Assembly (NCBI GenBank): GCA_004554665.1
Contig: SFKY01000041.1
Span: 1-19,752 of the forward strand
Length of the DNA: 19,752 nucleotides
Direction of reading: 5' to 3'
Origin: Bacteroidales bacterium
GTDB lineage: Bacteria > Bacteroidota > Bacteroidia > Bacteroidales > Bacteroidaceae
Of this stretch, positions 1-7,110 are shown piece after piece. The position numbers and the translations under genes were made by a program. Below the pieces are notes generated by a model that searched no databases, had not been told where the DNA came from, and saw nothing but the letters and a program-made list of their open reading frames with translations. Every line of letters begins with the position of its first letter. Positions within the stretch are counted from its first letter, which is position 1.

Positions 1-1613
1 CCATTGGTGCCATAGAAAGGCTGTACGGTAGAATTATAACGATACTCATAATTGTTTATCGTTCCATTGAGTGTAAGCTTCAAACCTTTTACAAAGGATG
101 GCGTAATATCGGCAAAACCATTCACACCAAATGAATTGCCCACCTGATGACTGGCCTGCAACTGGTCGTCTCTCAGCGGGTTCATCTGTGTCATCACCGG
201 GCGCAGCAAGCCGCCATTCATACCGTTTCCGTAATCGTATAACACACCATTCTTGTCGCTCATGAGATTGCCGTTACCGTCTCTCACATAGAGCGGATAG
301 ATGGGAGCCATGCCGTTGATGGCTGTAAACGTATCAGTGCCGTAATTTTCATCGGCATAGTCTGTTACCGTACGTGCGTAATTCAGATTTCCACCCACTT
401 TCAACCAATCATTGGCCTTGTAGGAAGCTTTCAGACGACCTGAATAACGCTTGAATTTTGAACCATAGGCGATACCCGGGTTATCAAGGAAGCCCAATGA
501 GGCATAGAACTCTGCGGCTTCATTGCCACCACTCACGTTCATGTTGTACTCTTGTCGCAAGGTGTTGCGGTATGCGGCCTTGAGCCAATCGTCGGGACGA
601 ATGGTATATTCCTGTCCCTCATAGGTGATTACATTGCCCAACGTGGCCTGTGGGTTCAGTTTACCGTTGTCACCAATCAGGTATTGTCCTTGTGGCACAC
701 TGTAACAGATGTAGCTCAAACCGCCCACTGAGGAGTTTTGGCTCATCAGGTTGTTGGCGGCCGCATGTGCCTGGGCAAAATCATATCCCCTTGAGTTCAT
801 GTAATAGTTGAGGAGGGCATTGTAGTGTACCTCATAATACTGTGCGGGGTTATCAATCACATCATACGTACGAGAGGCACGGCTATTGCTGCCCCACTTG
901 GCATCTAAGGTTACAACAGCCTTTCCCTTTTGGGCGTTTTTGGTCGTAATCATGATTACACCATTCGCACCACGCGCACCATACAGGGCATTGGAGGCGG
1001 CATCCTTCAATACCGTCATCGACGCTACATCGGCAGGGTTGATGTCAGACCATGAACCATTGAACGGTGCACCATCCACCACAATCAAGGGGTCTTTTCC
1101 GGCATTGATACTGCTGATGCCTCGAATACGAATAGTAGGCGTGGAAGCAGGATCGCCCGAACTGTTATACATCTGTACACCTGCCACCTGACCATTCAAG
1201 GCATCTACAACATTGTTTACCTGACGCTCCGCTATCTTGTCGGAGCCCACCAAACCAGCAGAACCCGTGAAAGACGACTTTTTCTGTTCACCGAAGGCAA
1301 CAACAATCACTTCGTCAAGCACTTTGTTGTCTGTCTCCAACATAATACGCATAGAGGTCTTGGCGTCCACTGTCTTCGTCTTCATACCTACGTATGAGAC
1401 GACAAGTTTTTCTCCCTGCTTGACATTGTTCAGCACGAAGCCGCCGTCTACATCTGATAAACTACCTCGCTGGGAGCCTTTCACCATGACAGCTGCACCG
1501 ACGATGGGTTCGTTGTTCTCGTCGATGACCACACCCTTCACTTGAAAGGTCTGAGCAACCATAGTGCTGCATGCCAACACTATGGACATGAATAAAAAAA
1601 CAATTTTCTTCAT
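1..1613 (-). CDS. SusC/RagA-family TonB-linked outer-membrane protein, N-terminal part (3' end outside window)
   Basis: This is the first 537 codons of a TonB-dependent outer-membrane transporter of the SusC/RagA type; such proteins usually have about 1,000 residues, so roughly half is missing beyond base 1. The reading frame is open from the ATG at 1613 to the window edge. Visible in order: a signal peptide (residues 1-20 or 21, MKKIVFLFMSIVLAC and on), a carboxypeptidase-regulatory-like domain (about 23-98, with VKGVVIDENEPIVGAAV), a TonB-box-like stretch (VLDEVIVVAFG, 98-107), and the plug domain (about 113-225) with the family hallmarks DPLIVVDGAPFNG and LKDAASNALYGARGANGV. The start of the barrel follows. 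SusC proteins import large ligands such as glycans or peptides across the outer membrane with a SusD lipoprotein lid; the partner would be expected downstream, outside the window, so the substrate is unknown. A long leader and a good promoter lie upstream. Confidence 0.95.
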   Translation of the reverse strand, partial: MKKIVFLFMSIVLACSTMVAQTFQVKGVVIDENNEPIVGAAVMVKGSQRGSLSDVDGGFVLNNVKQGEKLVVSYVGMKTKTVDAKTSMRIMLETDNKVLDEVIVVAFGEQKKSSFTGSAGLVGSDKIAERQVNNVVDALNGQVAGVQMYNSSGDPASTPTIRIRGISSINAGKDPLIVVDGAPFNGSWSDINPADVASMTVLKDAASNALYGARGANGVIMITTKNAQKGKAVVTLDAKWGSNSRASRTYDVIDNPAQYYEVHYNALLNYYMNSRGYDFAQAHAAANNLMSQNSSVGGLSYICYSVPQGQYLIGDNGKLNPQATLGNVITYEGQEYTIRPDDWLKAAYRNTLRQEYNMNVSGGNEAAEFYASLGFLDNPGIAYGSKFKRYSGRLKASYKANDWLKVGGNLNYARTVTDYADENYGTDTFTAINGMAPIYPLYVRDGNGNLMSDKNGVLYDYGNGMNGGLLRPVMTQMNPLRDDQLQASHQVGNSFGVNGFADITPSFVKGLKLTLNGTINNYEYRYNSTVQPFYGTN

Positions 1614-1618
1614 AAACA

Positions 1619-1759
1619 CTAAGTAATAAGTCTATCTATTTTTGATTTGAATTCTCTGTCTCTAATTTCTATCTCGTACGACCGTCTGGCATATCCTGAC
1701 CAATCCTGTAACCGGTCATACACGAATAGCAGTAACCTACCGCGTAAGAAATAATACAT
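1619..1759 (-). CDS. Possible 46-aa leader ORF upstream of the SusC-like gene
   Basis: An ATG at 1759 opens a 46-codon frame that ends in TAG only 5 nt before the ATG of the SusC-like gene. The peptide begins MYYFLRGRLLLFVYDRLQDW and is basic and aromatic, with many Arg, Tyr and Asp residues. It has no signal peptide and no domain that I recognise. No Shine-Dalgarno sequence precedes it, which is normal in this phylum. It lies in the probable long 5' leader, just after a hairpin at 1765-1792, so its translation could affect leader folding or be coupled to the downstream gene. An open frame this long can arise by chance, and no homology can be tested here, so it is a candidate only. Confidence 0.3.
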   Translation of the reverse strand: MYYFLRGRLLLFVYDRLQDWSGYARRSYEIEIRDREFKSKIDRLIT

Positions 1760-1764
1760 GGGAC

Positions 1765-1894
1765 AGAGTGTTGCCTGTCTGGCGGCAACTCTCTATAAAA
1801 CAAGAACGTTTAGCGATAGTTTTCTGCTATCACTAAAATGTGGGACTGAACATCACAGCTCTGTAGCGATGCAGTTCTTGAAGAGCCTGCTGTG
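1765..1894 (-). promoter_or_regulatory. Structured 5' leader of the SusC-like gene (three hairpins)
   Basis: The RNA expected upstream of the SusC-like gene carries three hairpin-forming segments. These are 1854-1859 with 1889-1894 (cacagc/gctgtg, with ctct/agag inside), 1811-1819 with 1827-1835 (tagcgatag/ctatcacta, one G-T pair), and 1765-1775 with 1784-1792 (agagtgttgcc/ggcaactct, one bulged base). None is followed by a T-run on the minus strand, so they do not look like terminators. A leader of about 330 nt before a porin gene suggests post-transcriptional control, but I recognise no known riboswitch class. Confidence 0.4.
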
Positions 1895-1950
1895 AAAAAT
1901 AGTCTAAAAACATCTCCGATAGGTTTCTTTCTCGTTGTAATAAATCGCTG

Positions 1951-1981
1951 CAAATGTAAACAATATTTTTCAAACTACAAA
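1951..1981 (-). promoter_or_regulatory. Bacteroidetes-type promoter for the SusC-like gene
   Basis: On the minus strand a -33 TTTG (1978-1981) is followed after exactly 19 bp by a -7 TACATTTG (1951-1958), matching the TTTG / TAnnTTTG consensus of the primary sigma factor in this phylum. Transcription would start near 1944, leaving about 330 nt of untranslated leader before the ATG at 1613. The surroundings are AT-rich, which fits a promoter. Confidence 0.65.
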
Positions 1982-2110
1982 TAAAAATGGAATTTTTCTG
2001 AATAAAAATTTAATTCAATAAAAATCTCCGTATGGTTTCGTCCATAGTTTGACAGTCTTTTACGTTCGCCGCATGTAGTATAGCTACTTGGCCACAGGCA
2101 GCACTTGCGC

Positions 2111-2178
2111 AAGCTAAATGCCACCTTTGGCGCGCTAATCATGGCGTTTAGGCTCCGTAAACGCCACCTTTAGCTCTG
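2111..2178. repeat. Cluster of three related 20-bp motifs, one inverted
   Basis: Three versions of one motif lie side by side: GCTAAATGCCACCTTTGGCG (2113-2132), the reverse complement of 2133-2152 (CCTAAACGCCATGATTAGCG), and CGTAAACGCCACCTTTAGCT (2156-2175). The inverted middle copy pairs with the last copy to form a perfect 9-bp stem (2142-2150 with 2158-2166, 7-nt loop). The 10-bp palindrome CTTGCGCAAG at 2104-2113 adjoins. No T-run follows on either strand. The role is unknown; it lies between the acyltransferase stop and the SusC promoter. Confidence 0.5.
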
Positions 2179-2195
2179 GACCATGTGTGTGGGGG

Positions 2196-2221
2196 GCGTG
2201 AGATCTTGCAGAGCCTCACGC
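2196..2221 (-). terminator. Hairpin at the acyltransferase stop codon, possible 3' end
   Basis: GCGTGAG (2196-2202) and CTCACGC (2215-2221) form a 7-bp stem with a 12-nt loop that touches the TAG stop of the acyltransferase gene. The minus-strand sequence after it is C-rich rather than T-rich, so a canonical intrinsic terminator is not supported. It may be a transcript-end or stabilising stem. Confidence 0.3.
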
Positions 2222-3219
2222 TATTTCTTCCTCCACTGCCCCAGAAAGAGGAGAGCGGTGACACGGTTTCGCTCCATGAGCAGCGCTATGCCGTCGCAGA
2301 GCAGCCACTCGGCCACGGCGATGACAGGCACGGCAACAAGGAGCACCATGCGGTTCTGGGGCATGAAGTGGAGATAGTGCAGCAGGTCTTCGAGCAGATA
2401 GATCTGCAGGCAATACATGCCCAGGGTGCGTGTGCCTGCCCGGTGGAAGAAGCGGGCCACGGTCGAGGTGCCGGTGTGGGAGAGCAGGGAGAAGAGGGCG
2501 AAGCACAGGAGACAGCCCGCGGTGCCGACAAGGGTGCGGAAGAGGATGATGCCCAGATGAGGGAGCGAGAGGTGGAACCCGTGGGAGAGGGATATGGCCT
2601 TGTAATAGGGGAAGTCGTACTCCAGCTGCCAATGGGGCAGGGCGATGGCCAGCACCACGCCGCACACGATGGCGATGGTGCGTGCATGGCGCTCCAAGTG
2701 GTGGTGGTAGCGGTGCAGCGCATAGCCCAGCCAGAGGTAGGGGAGGAGCTTGGCCAGCCCCACGCGCGACACGAGCATGAGCACGGTGCTGGGCAGCAGG
2801 GCCGCGATGAGCGTGCGGCGGAAGAGGAGACGCGAGACCAGGGCGATGAGGGTGCAGGCGAAGAGGGTCTTGAGGAACCACATGTCGCCGCCGCCGAGAT
2901 ACCCCCAGAAGGTCTTGCCTTCGGTGACATCGAACCAGCCGAGCGCACGGCAGGCAAACACCACTGTGGCAAACGAGAGGACGGGCAGCAGCAGCTGGCG
3001 AGAGCGGTGGATGAGAAAAGAGCGCATCCCCTTGTCGAGCACGCGCTGCAGGAAATAGCCGCTGATGGCCATGAAGAGCGGCATGTGGAAGGAGTAGATG
3101 ATGGCGAAGAGACGGCTGAAGAGCGCGTCGTGTGCGGCGGTCTGCTGGATGGTGTGGCCGAGGATGACCAGAAAGATGGCGAATGCCTTCAGGTAATCGA
3201 TGTAGACGATACGTTGCAT
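2221..3219 (-). CDS. Membrane acyltransferase, acyltransferase-3 family (fucose 4-O-acetylase-like)
   Basis: A 332-residue polytopic membrane protein of the acyltransferase-3 group, which moves acetyl or other acyl groups onto sugars or surface polysaccharides. It opens with the family signature: YIDYLKAFAIFLVILGHT at residues 6-23, including Asp8 and the probable catalytic His22. This is followed by FHMPLFMAISGYF (44-56) and an RSRQLLLP segment (72-79). About ten hydrophobic helices follow to the basic C-terminus (GQWRKK). The length fits the shorter NolL-like, fucose 4-O-acetylase-type members and there is no extra SGNH domain. It has its own promoter at 3257-3288 and no co-oriented partner close enough to name its substrate. 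The gene is GC-rich, so long frames on the other strand are shadows. The family is secure; the acceptor is unknown. Confidence 0.88.
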   Translation of the reverse strand: MQRIVYIDYLKAFAIFLVILGHTIQQTAAHDALFSRLFAIIYSFHMPLFMAISGYFLQRVLDKGMRSFLIHRSRQLLLPVLSFATVVFACRALGWFDVTEGKTFWGYLGGGDMWFLKTLFACTLIALVSRLLFRRTLIAALLPSTVLMLVSRVGLAKLLPYLWLGYALHRYHHHLERHARTIAIVCGVVLAIALPHWQLEYDFPYYKAISLSHGFHLSLPHLGIILFRTLVGTAGCLLCFALFSLLSHTGTSTVARFFHRAGTRTLGMYCLQIYLLEDLLHYLHFMPQNRMVLLVAVPVIAVAEWLLCDGIALLMERNRVTALLFLGQWRKK

Positions 3220-3256
3220 ACGTGTAACAATGATAGAGTGTGTGTATATGTTTTTA

Positions 3257-3288
3257 CAAAGGTAGTGTTTTCAGGGCATATATACAAG
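3257..3288 (-). promoter_or_regulatory. Promoter of the acyltransferase gene
   Basis: The minus strand carries TACCTTTG (3257-3264), a full match to the -7 TAnnTTTG. A -33 CTTG (3285-3288, one mismatch to TTTG) lies 20 bp upstream. The expected start near 3250 gives a leader of about 31 nt. The region is AT-rich between the palindrome at 3363-3435 and the gene. Confidence 0.6.
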
Positions 3289-3362
3289 CTATCGCCTATA
3301 TATGTATGAGGTGTGCTATATATTGGTAGTAAGTTTGCGCAAAATTTGGTTTTTTTCTGTGG

Positions 3363-3435
3363 TGCCCTCACCCTATCCCTGCCCTCCGTCGCTAATCTGT
3401 GATTGGCGACGGAGGGCAGGGATAGGGTGAGGGCA
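3363..3435. repeat. 73-bp near-perfect palindrome
   Basis: The arms 3363-3392 and 3406-3435 are perfect 30-bp inverted copies (starting TGCCCTCACCC and ending GGGTGAGGGCA). After one mismatched pair, pairing continues for 4 bp inside (aatc/gatt), leaving the 3-nt loop tgt. Further out, tgtgg and ccaca can also pair across a 5-nt bulge. The arms are built of CCCT-rich words. There is no T-run after the structure on either strand: the minus strand runs into AGAAAAAAACC. It lies 48 bp after the stop of the helix-hairpin-helix gene and before the acyltransferase promoter. It may be a miniature mobile element, a nucleoid or REP-like site, or an unusual transcription barrier. Confidence 0.9.
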
Positions 3436-3483
3436 TCCATCCACAAGAGAGACAAGGCCGAGCAGCACCCCACATCGCCTCAC

Positions 3484-5478
3484 TCAGAATCGCATACGCA
3501 GCTGCAGCTCTATATCGGTCTGCGAGCTGCGGTCTATCTGCTGCTGGCCGGAGGAGATGTGGTCGCGGTCGAAATAATCGGTGATGCCGGCCTTGGCGGT
3601 GAGCGTGAGACGGCGGGCAAGTGGCACCGTGGCCAGCAGCGTGTAACGGATGCCGTGACCGTAAAAGGAGGGATAGGAGAAGGTGTAGCGCATGCCGCGC
3701 TCGTAGCTGTAGATGCGGCTGTCGTAATCGTGGGTGTGGAAATAGGAGAGGGAGCCCCAGAGATGGAAATCGCCGTGCCGGTAGCCCAATTGTTGGCCGA
3801 CGGTGTAGCCCCAGCTGTCGGTGTCGTGACGGCTGTAGACCACTTGCGCCTGCGTCTTGGCCTCGATGCTGCCCCATCGGGTGTTGAGGTAAGTCTGCAG
3901 GCGGTGTGTGGTGTGGCTGATGAGGGCGGTGTGCGATGGGTTGTCTTGCTGTCGTGTCTTGACGCGGTAACGGAGTTGCCACGTGAGACGGCCCCGGGTG
4001 TAGAGGGCCGATGCCGAGTGGTCCCAACTGTGCGAGGACTGTGAGGTGCCATAGCGCGGCCAGGGGAAGTAGGCATAGTCGGTATAGGCAGTGAGTTGGA
4101 GGTGGCGCGCGGCATGCCATCGGGCGGCGATGTAGATGCCGCTCTCGTTGGTGACCTCGGTGTTCTCACCGAAACTGCGGCCAAAGAGGGCATGGTATCG
4201 GTAGCTGTAGAAGCGCTGTACGGCCATGAGCGAGAGGCGCGAGGTGGGGGCGAAGGACACCTGGTTGAGGGTGGCCACGGCATGGTGGTCGTCGGTGGCG
4301 GTCTCGCCACTCATCGAGAACCGTCCGGAGGTATAGGCGTAAGAGAGGCCGAGATTGTAAAAATGGCTGCCGCTTGGGGCATGGCGGCGGTAGAGGGTAT
4401 GGGTGTCGGGTGCCAAGGGGCGGTCGAAAGCGGTGTATAGGGCGGTGAGTCCCACGTGCAGGGCTCCGTAGTGGAGGGCGGTATGGGCACCGGCGAGCGT
4501 CTGACGGGTGTTGTGCTTGCGGTCTATCTCGCTCTGGGTGCGGTGGTAGCCTGTGCGGAGCAGGGTGGCGACGGTGGTGGAGTCGGCATTGAGGGTGGCG
4601 TCGATGGCACGGTGGGAGGCAAAGGCGGTGAGGTCGATATGCCGTGACAGCGCGAAGGTGGCGGCTGCGCCCTGCAGATAGTTGGCCTCGGAGCGTGAGC
4701 TGTGGCCGGTCAGTTGTGTGGAGGTGCGGGTGAGCAGGTCGAGCGCGGTCTGTTTGCCGTAGCGGTAGTTGGTATTGAGCACCAGTCCGGCTCCCAACCG
4801 TATGCGGTAACGTCCCACGACCAATGAGCGGAGCCAACGGCGGTTGCGGAGCTGTACGAAGAAGGAGTAATAATCGTATCCGCCGCCGTTGGGAGCCTGG
4901 AAAAAGGGCTCGCCGGCATCTTGTGCGCCCACTACGCCCACTTTCACATCTTGTCCATAGCTGTAGGTGTAGCGCAGCCAGTGCTTGTAGGGCTGTCCCA
5001 GATAGGCCTGGGTGTCTCCCCGCCGCTCATAGCAGGGTATCTTGCAGTAAGCCACGGTCTCGTGCTTGCCGTAATGGGCGAGCTGTTGCCATGAGAGGCT
5101 ACGGTGCGATTCGGGGACTTCGCCGAGGTAGGTGAAACTCTGCAACAGGCGCAAGGTTTGTGGGTCTATGACGTCGGCCATGATGAGCTCGCCCCATGTG
5201 CGGATGGTTCCCACACGGTAGAGGTGCTGCATGAGGTCATTGATTTGGGTGGTGGTGAGAAAGGGGAGCTGCTCCAGCTGCTCACGGGTGGCGGTATTGA
5301 GGTTGATGGGCGAGGCGGCCAGTTCGGCCAATTCGTCGTAGAGATCTTCCAACGAGGTGGATTCCACCTCCTCCGACAGTGCGTTTTGCTCGATATAGCT
5401 TTCCCACGTGGTGTGTTGCTGGGCATGTGTAGGGATGCATAGCGTGCAGGCGATACTGCATAGCCATAACCTGTTCAT
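3484..5478 (-). CDS. Exported helix-hairpin-helix plus predicted outer-membrane beta-barrel protein
   Basis: A 664-residue protein with a clear signal peptide (MNRLWLCSIACTLCIPTHAQ, cleavage near 20). A ComEA-like helix-hairpin-helix segment follows at about residues 57-86 (INLNTATREQLEQLPFLTTT), with a possible second one at 91-115. From about 125 to the end there are alternating polar and aromatic strands rich in Tyr, Arg, His and Thr, closing with IELQLRMRF; a terminal Phe after a strand is typical of proteins inserted in the outer membrane. Helix-hairpin-helix units usually bind DNA backbone, so a periplasmic DNA-contacting plug on a barrel is conceivable, but that is inference. Proteins with this layout occur in Bacteroidetes with no assigned function as far as I know. 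The gene follows nuoN by 116 bp with a hairpin between them. I see no good promoter of its own, so read-through from the nuo operon is possible. Confidence 0.75.
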   Translation of the reverse strand: MNRLWLCSIACTLCIPTHAQQHTTWESYIEQNALSEEVESTSLEDLYDELAELAASPINLNTATREQLEQLPFLTTTQINDLMQHLYRVGTIRTWGELIMADVIDPQTLRLLQSFTYLGEVPESHRSLSWQQLAHYGKHETVAYCKIPCYERRGDTQAYLGQPYKHWLRYTYSYGQDVKVGVVGAQDAGEPFFQAPNGGGYDYYSFFVQLRNRRWLRSLVVGRYRIRLGAGLVLNTNYRYGKQTALDLLTRTSTQLTGHSSRSEANYLQGAAATFALSRHIDLTAFASHRAIDATLNADSTTVATLLRTGYHRTQSEIDRKHNTRQTLAGAHTALHYGALHVGLTALYTAFDRPLAPDTHTLYRRHAPSGSHFYNLGLSYAYTSGRFSMSGETATDDHHAVATLNQVSFAPTSRLSLMAVQRFYSYRYHALFGRSFGENTEVTNESGIYIAARWHAARHLQLTAYTDYAYFPWPRYGTSQSSHSWDHSASALYTRGRLTWQLRYRVKTRQQDNPSHTALISHTTHRLQTYLNTRWGSIEAKTQAQVVYSRHDTDSWGYTVGQQLGYRHGDFHLWGSLSYFHTHDYDSRIYSYERGMRYTFSYPSFYGHGIRYTLLATVPLARRLTLTAKAGITDYFDRDHISSGQQQIDRSSQTDIELQLRMRF

Positions 5479-5511
5479 AATGTTTGTGTGTGTCTGTGGT
5501 CGTATTAAGTA

Positions 5512-5542
5512 GAAGCCCCACGATGTGGCATCGCAGGGCTTC
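5512..5542 (-). terminator. Hairpin after nuoN, possible weak terminator or attenuator
   Basis: GAAGCCC (5512-5518) pairs with GGGCTTC (5536-5542). Inside, a 2-nt internal loop is followed by CGATG/CATCG and a 3-nt loop, giving a stable 12-bp stem. The minus strand continues TACTTAATACG, which has only scattered T. It sits 53 bp past the nuoN stop and 34 bp before the helix-hairpin-helix gene, so it may end or attenuate the nuo transcript. Confidence 0.4.
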
Positions 5543-5594
5543 GATCATGATGTTTTGCTATTGGTTCGCTGTCAATCATGAGACAGCTGTAGGT

Positions 5595-7082
5595 TTATGC
5601 CAAGGCAATCCAGTGATAAACCATCGAGCAAACGCCAAAGAGTATCACGCCGGCTGTGCAGACTGCAAGCGCCAACTTGGTGCTGGTGGCACTCTTGAAG
5701 TTGGGCAGCGGACTGCTGTTGGGCTTGATGTACATGGCTTTGACGATGAGCAGATAGTAGTACAGCGAAATCACCGTGTTGATGAGGGCGATGAATACCA
5801 CGCTGTAGGCCAGTGCGCCCACGGTGGTGCAGATGTCGGCGCTCTCTACGGCTGCCATGAACACGAAGAACTTGGAGAACATTCCGGCAAACGGCGGGAT
5901 GCCGCCCAGAGAGAAAAGGGCGAGCGTCATCAGAAACGCCAGACGTGGATTGGTCTGGTAAAGTCCGTTGTAGCTGTCCATATCCACACGGCCACCATTG
6001 TGCTCCTCAATAGAAGAGATGATGGTGAAGACAGCCATGTTGGCAGCGATGTAAATCAATACGTAGAAACTGAGCGCGCTGGCACTCATCGCGCCGTTGC
6101 CTACAATGGCCAGCACGATGTAGCCCGCCTGTGAGATAGAACTGTAGGCCATGAAGCGCTTCAGGTCTTTCTGATGGATGGCGAAGAGGTTGGCTACCGT
6201 GATGGAGAGTACTATCACGATGAAGAGCATGTACTGCCAATAGTCTACCATAGAGGCAAACACTTTCATCAGGATGGCGCACAGGGCAAAGGCTGCGGCT
6301 CCCTTGGAAACGACGGAGAGATAGCCCGTGACGGTAGTGGGTGCTCCCTGGTAGCTGTCGGCTGTCCAGAAGTGGAAGGGTACGAGGGAGAGCTTGAAGC
6401 CCAGACCGCTGAAAAAGAATACCATGCCCACGATGGTGAGCGGGGTGGCGGTGAGGGCGGCTGCCATATCCTCAAAATAGAGGGTGCCGGTGGCTCCATA
6501 GAGCAGGCTGATGCCATACAGCATCACACCCGAAGAGAAGGTAGCGGTGATGATAAATTTGGCACCTGCTTCCGCTGAGTTGTGGCGGTACTTGTCGAGT
6601 GCCACAAGGCAGGCCATCGGTACGGATGCCAGCTCCAGACCGAGGAAGAACAGAAGGAAATGGTTGGCACTTACCATGAAGTTCATACCCAACAGCGTGG
6701 AGAGGGTGAGCAGATAGAACTCTCCCTCCTTGAAGAAGGTGTCGGGACGGCTCATCCACTCTCGGCTCTGAATGAGCACGATCAGCGTACCAAAGGCGAG
6801 GATGGTCTTGATGACTCCGATGGGGCCGTTGGTGATATACATGCCCGAGAACGTGGTGGCCTCGGGAGTGCTGCCGATGTTGATGAGCAAATGGGCAAGC
6901 AAGAGCGCGCACACCAGGCAGTTGAACCACCCGCGCGGATTCTTGAATGTCTCGCCCTCAGCCACCTTGACAGCTGCCACACGGGGAGCCGTCAGGAAGT
7001 CTGCAATGAAGACGATCACCAGTACGGCCATCAGGGTGACCTCTGGTATCATATTTAAAAACTGACTATAATCTATATTCAT
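5595..7082 (-). CDS. nuoN: NADH-quinone oxidoreductase subunit N
   Basis: A 495-residue antiporter-like subunit of the complex I membrane arm (the E. coli subunit is about 485). The charged residues used in proton transfer are present: Glu150 (FLGLELASVP), Lys230 in TM7 (GLGFKLSLVPFHFW), Lys260 in SVVSKGAAAF, and the KDLKRFMAYSSISQAGY segment further on. It is last in the operon, 28 bp after nuoM. It starts at the ATG at 7082 without a clear Shine-Dalgarno sequence. It should bind next to NuoK in the inner membrane and carry one of the proton channels. Confidence 0.95.
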   Translation of the reverse strand: MNIDYSQFLNMIPEVTLMAVLVIVFIADFLTAPRVAAVKVAEGETFKNPRGWFNCLVCALLLAHLLINIGSTPEATTFSGMYITNGPIGVIKTILAFGTLIVLIQSREWMSRPDTFFKEGEFYLLTLSTLLGMNFMVSANHFLLFFLGLELASVPMACLVALDKYRHNSAEAGAKFIITATFSSGVMLYGISLLYGATGTLYFEDMAAALTATPLTIVGMVFFFSGLGFKLSLVPFHFWTADSYQGAPTTVTGYLSVVSKGAAAFALCAILMKVFASMVDYWQYMLFIVIVLSITVANLFAIHQKDLKRFMAYSSISQAGYIVLAIVGNGAMSASALSFYVLIYIAANMAVFTIISSIEEHNGGRVDMDSYNGLYQTNPRLAFLMTLALFSLGGIPPFAGMFSKFFVFMAAVESADICTTVGALAYSVVFIALINTVISLYYYLLIVKAMYIKPNSSPLPNFKSATSTKLALAVCTAGVILFGVCSMVYHWIALA

Positions 7083-7110
7083 TTTTTCTGATGCTTAATA
7101 TCGTTAGACA

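Noticed and set aside
1566..1613. A lipobox-like VLAC in the signal peptide of the SusC-like protein
   Set aside because: SusC proteins are integral barrels with ordinary signal peptides, and a better cleavage site follows at the VAQ motif near residue 21. The match is short enough to be chance.
2185..3309. A 374-codon open frame on the plus strand
   Set aside because: It is antisense to the acyltransferase gene, is extremely rich in Gly, Glu and Gln, and its end runs through the real gene's promoter.
3363..3435. CRISPR array or intrinsic terminator as an explanation of the palindrome
   Set aside because: There is one inverted pair only, not spaced direct repeats, so it is not a CRISPR array. 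No T-run follows on either strand, so the standard terminator model fails.
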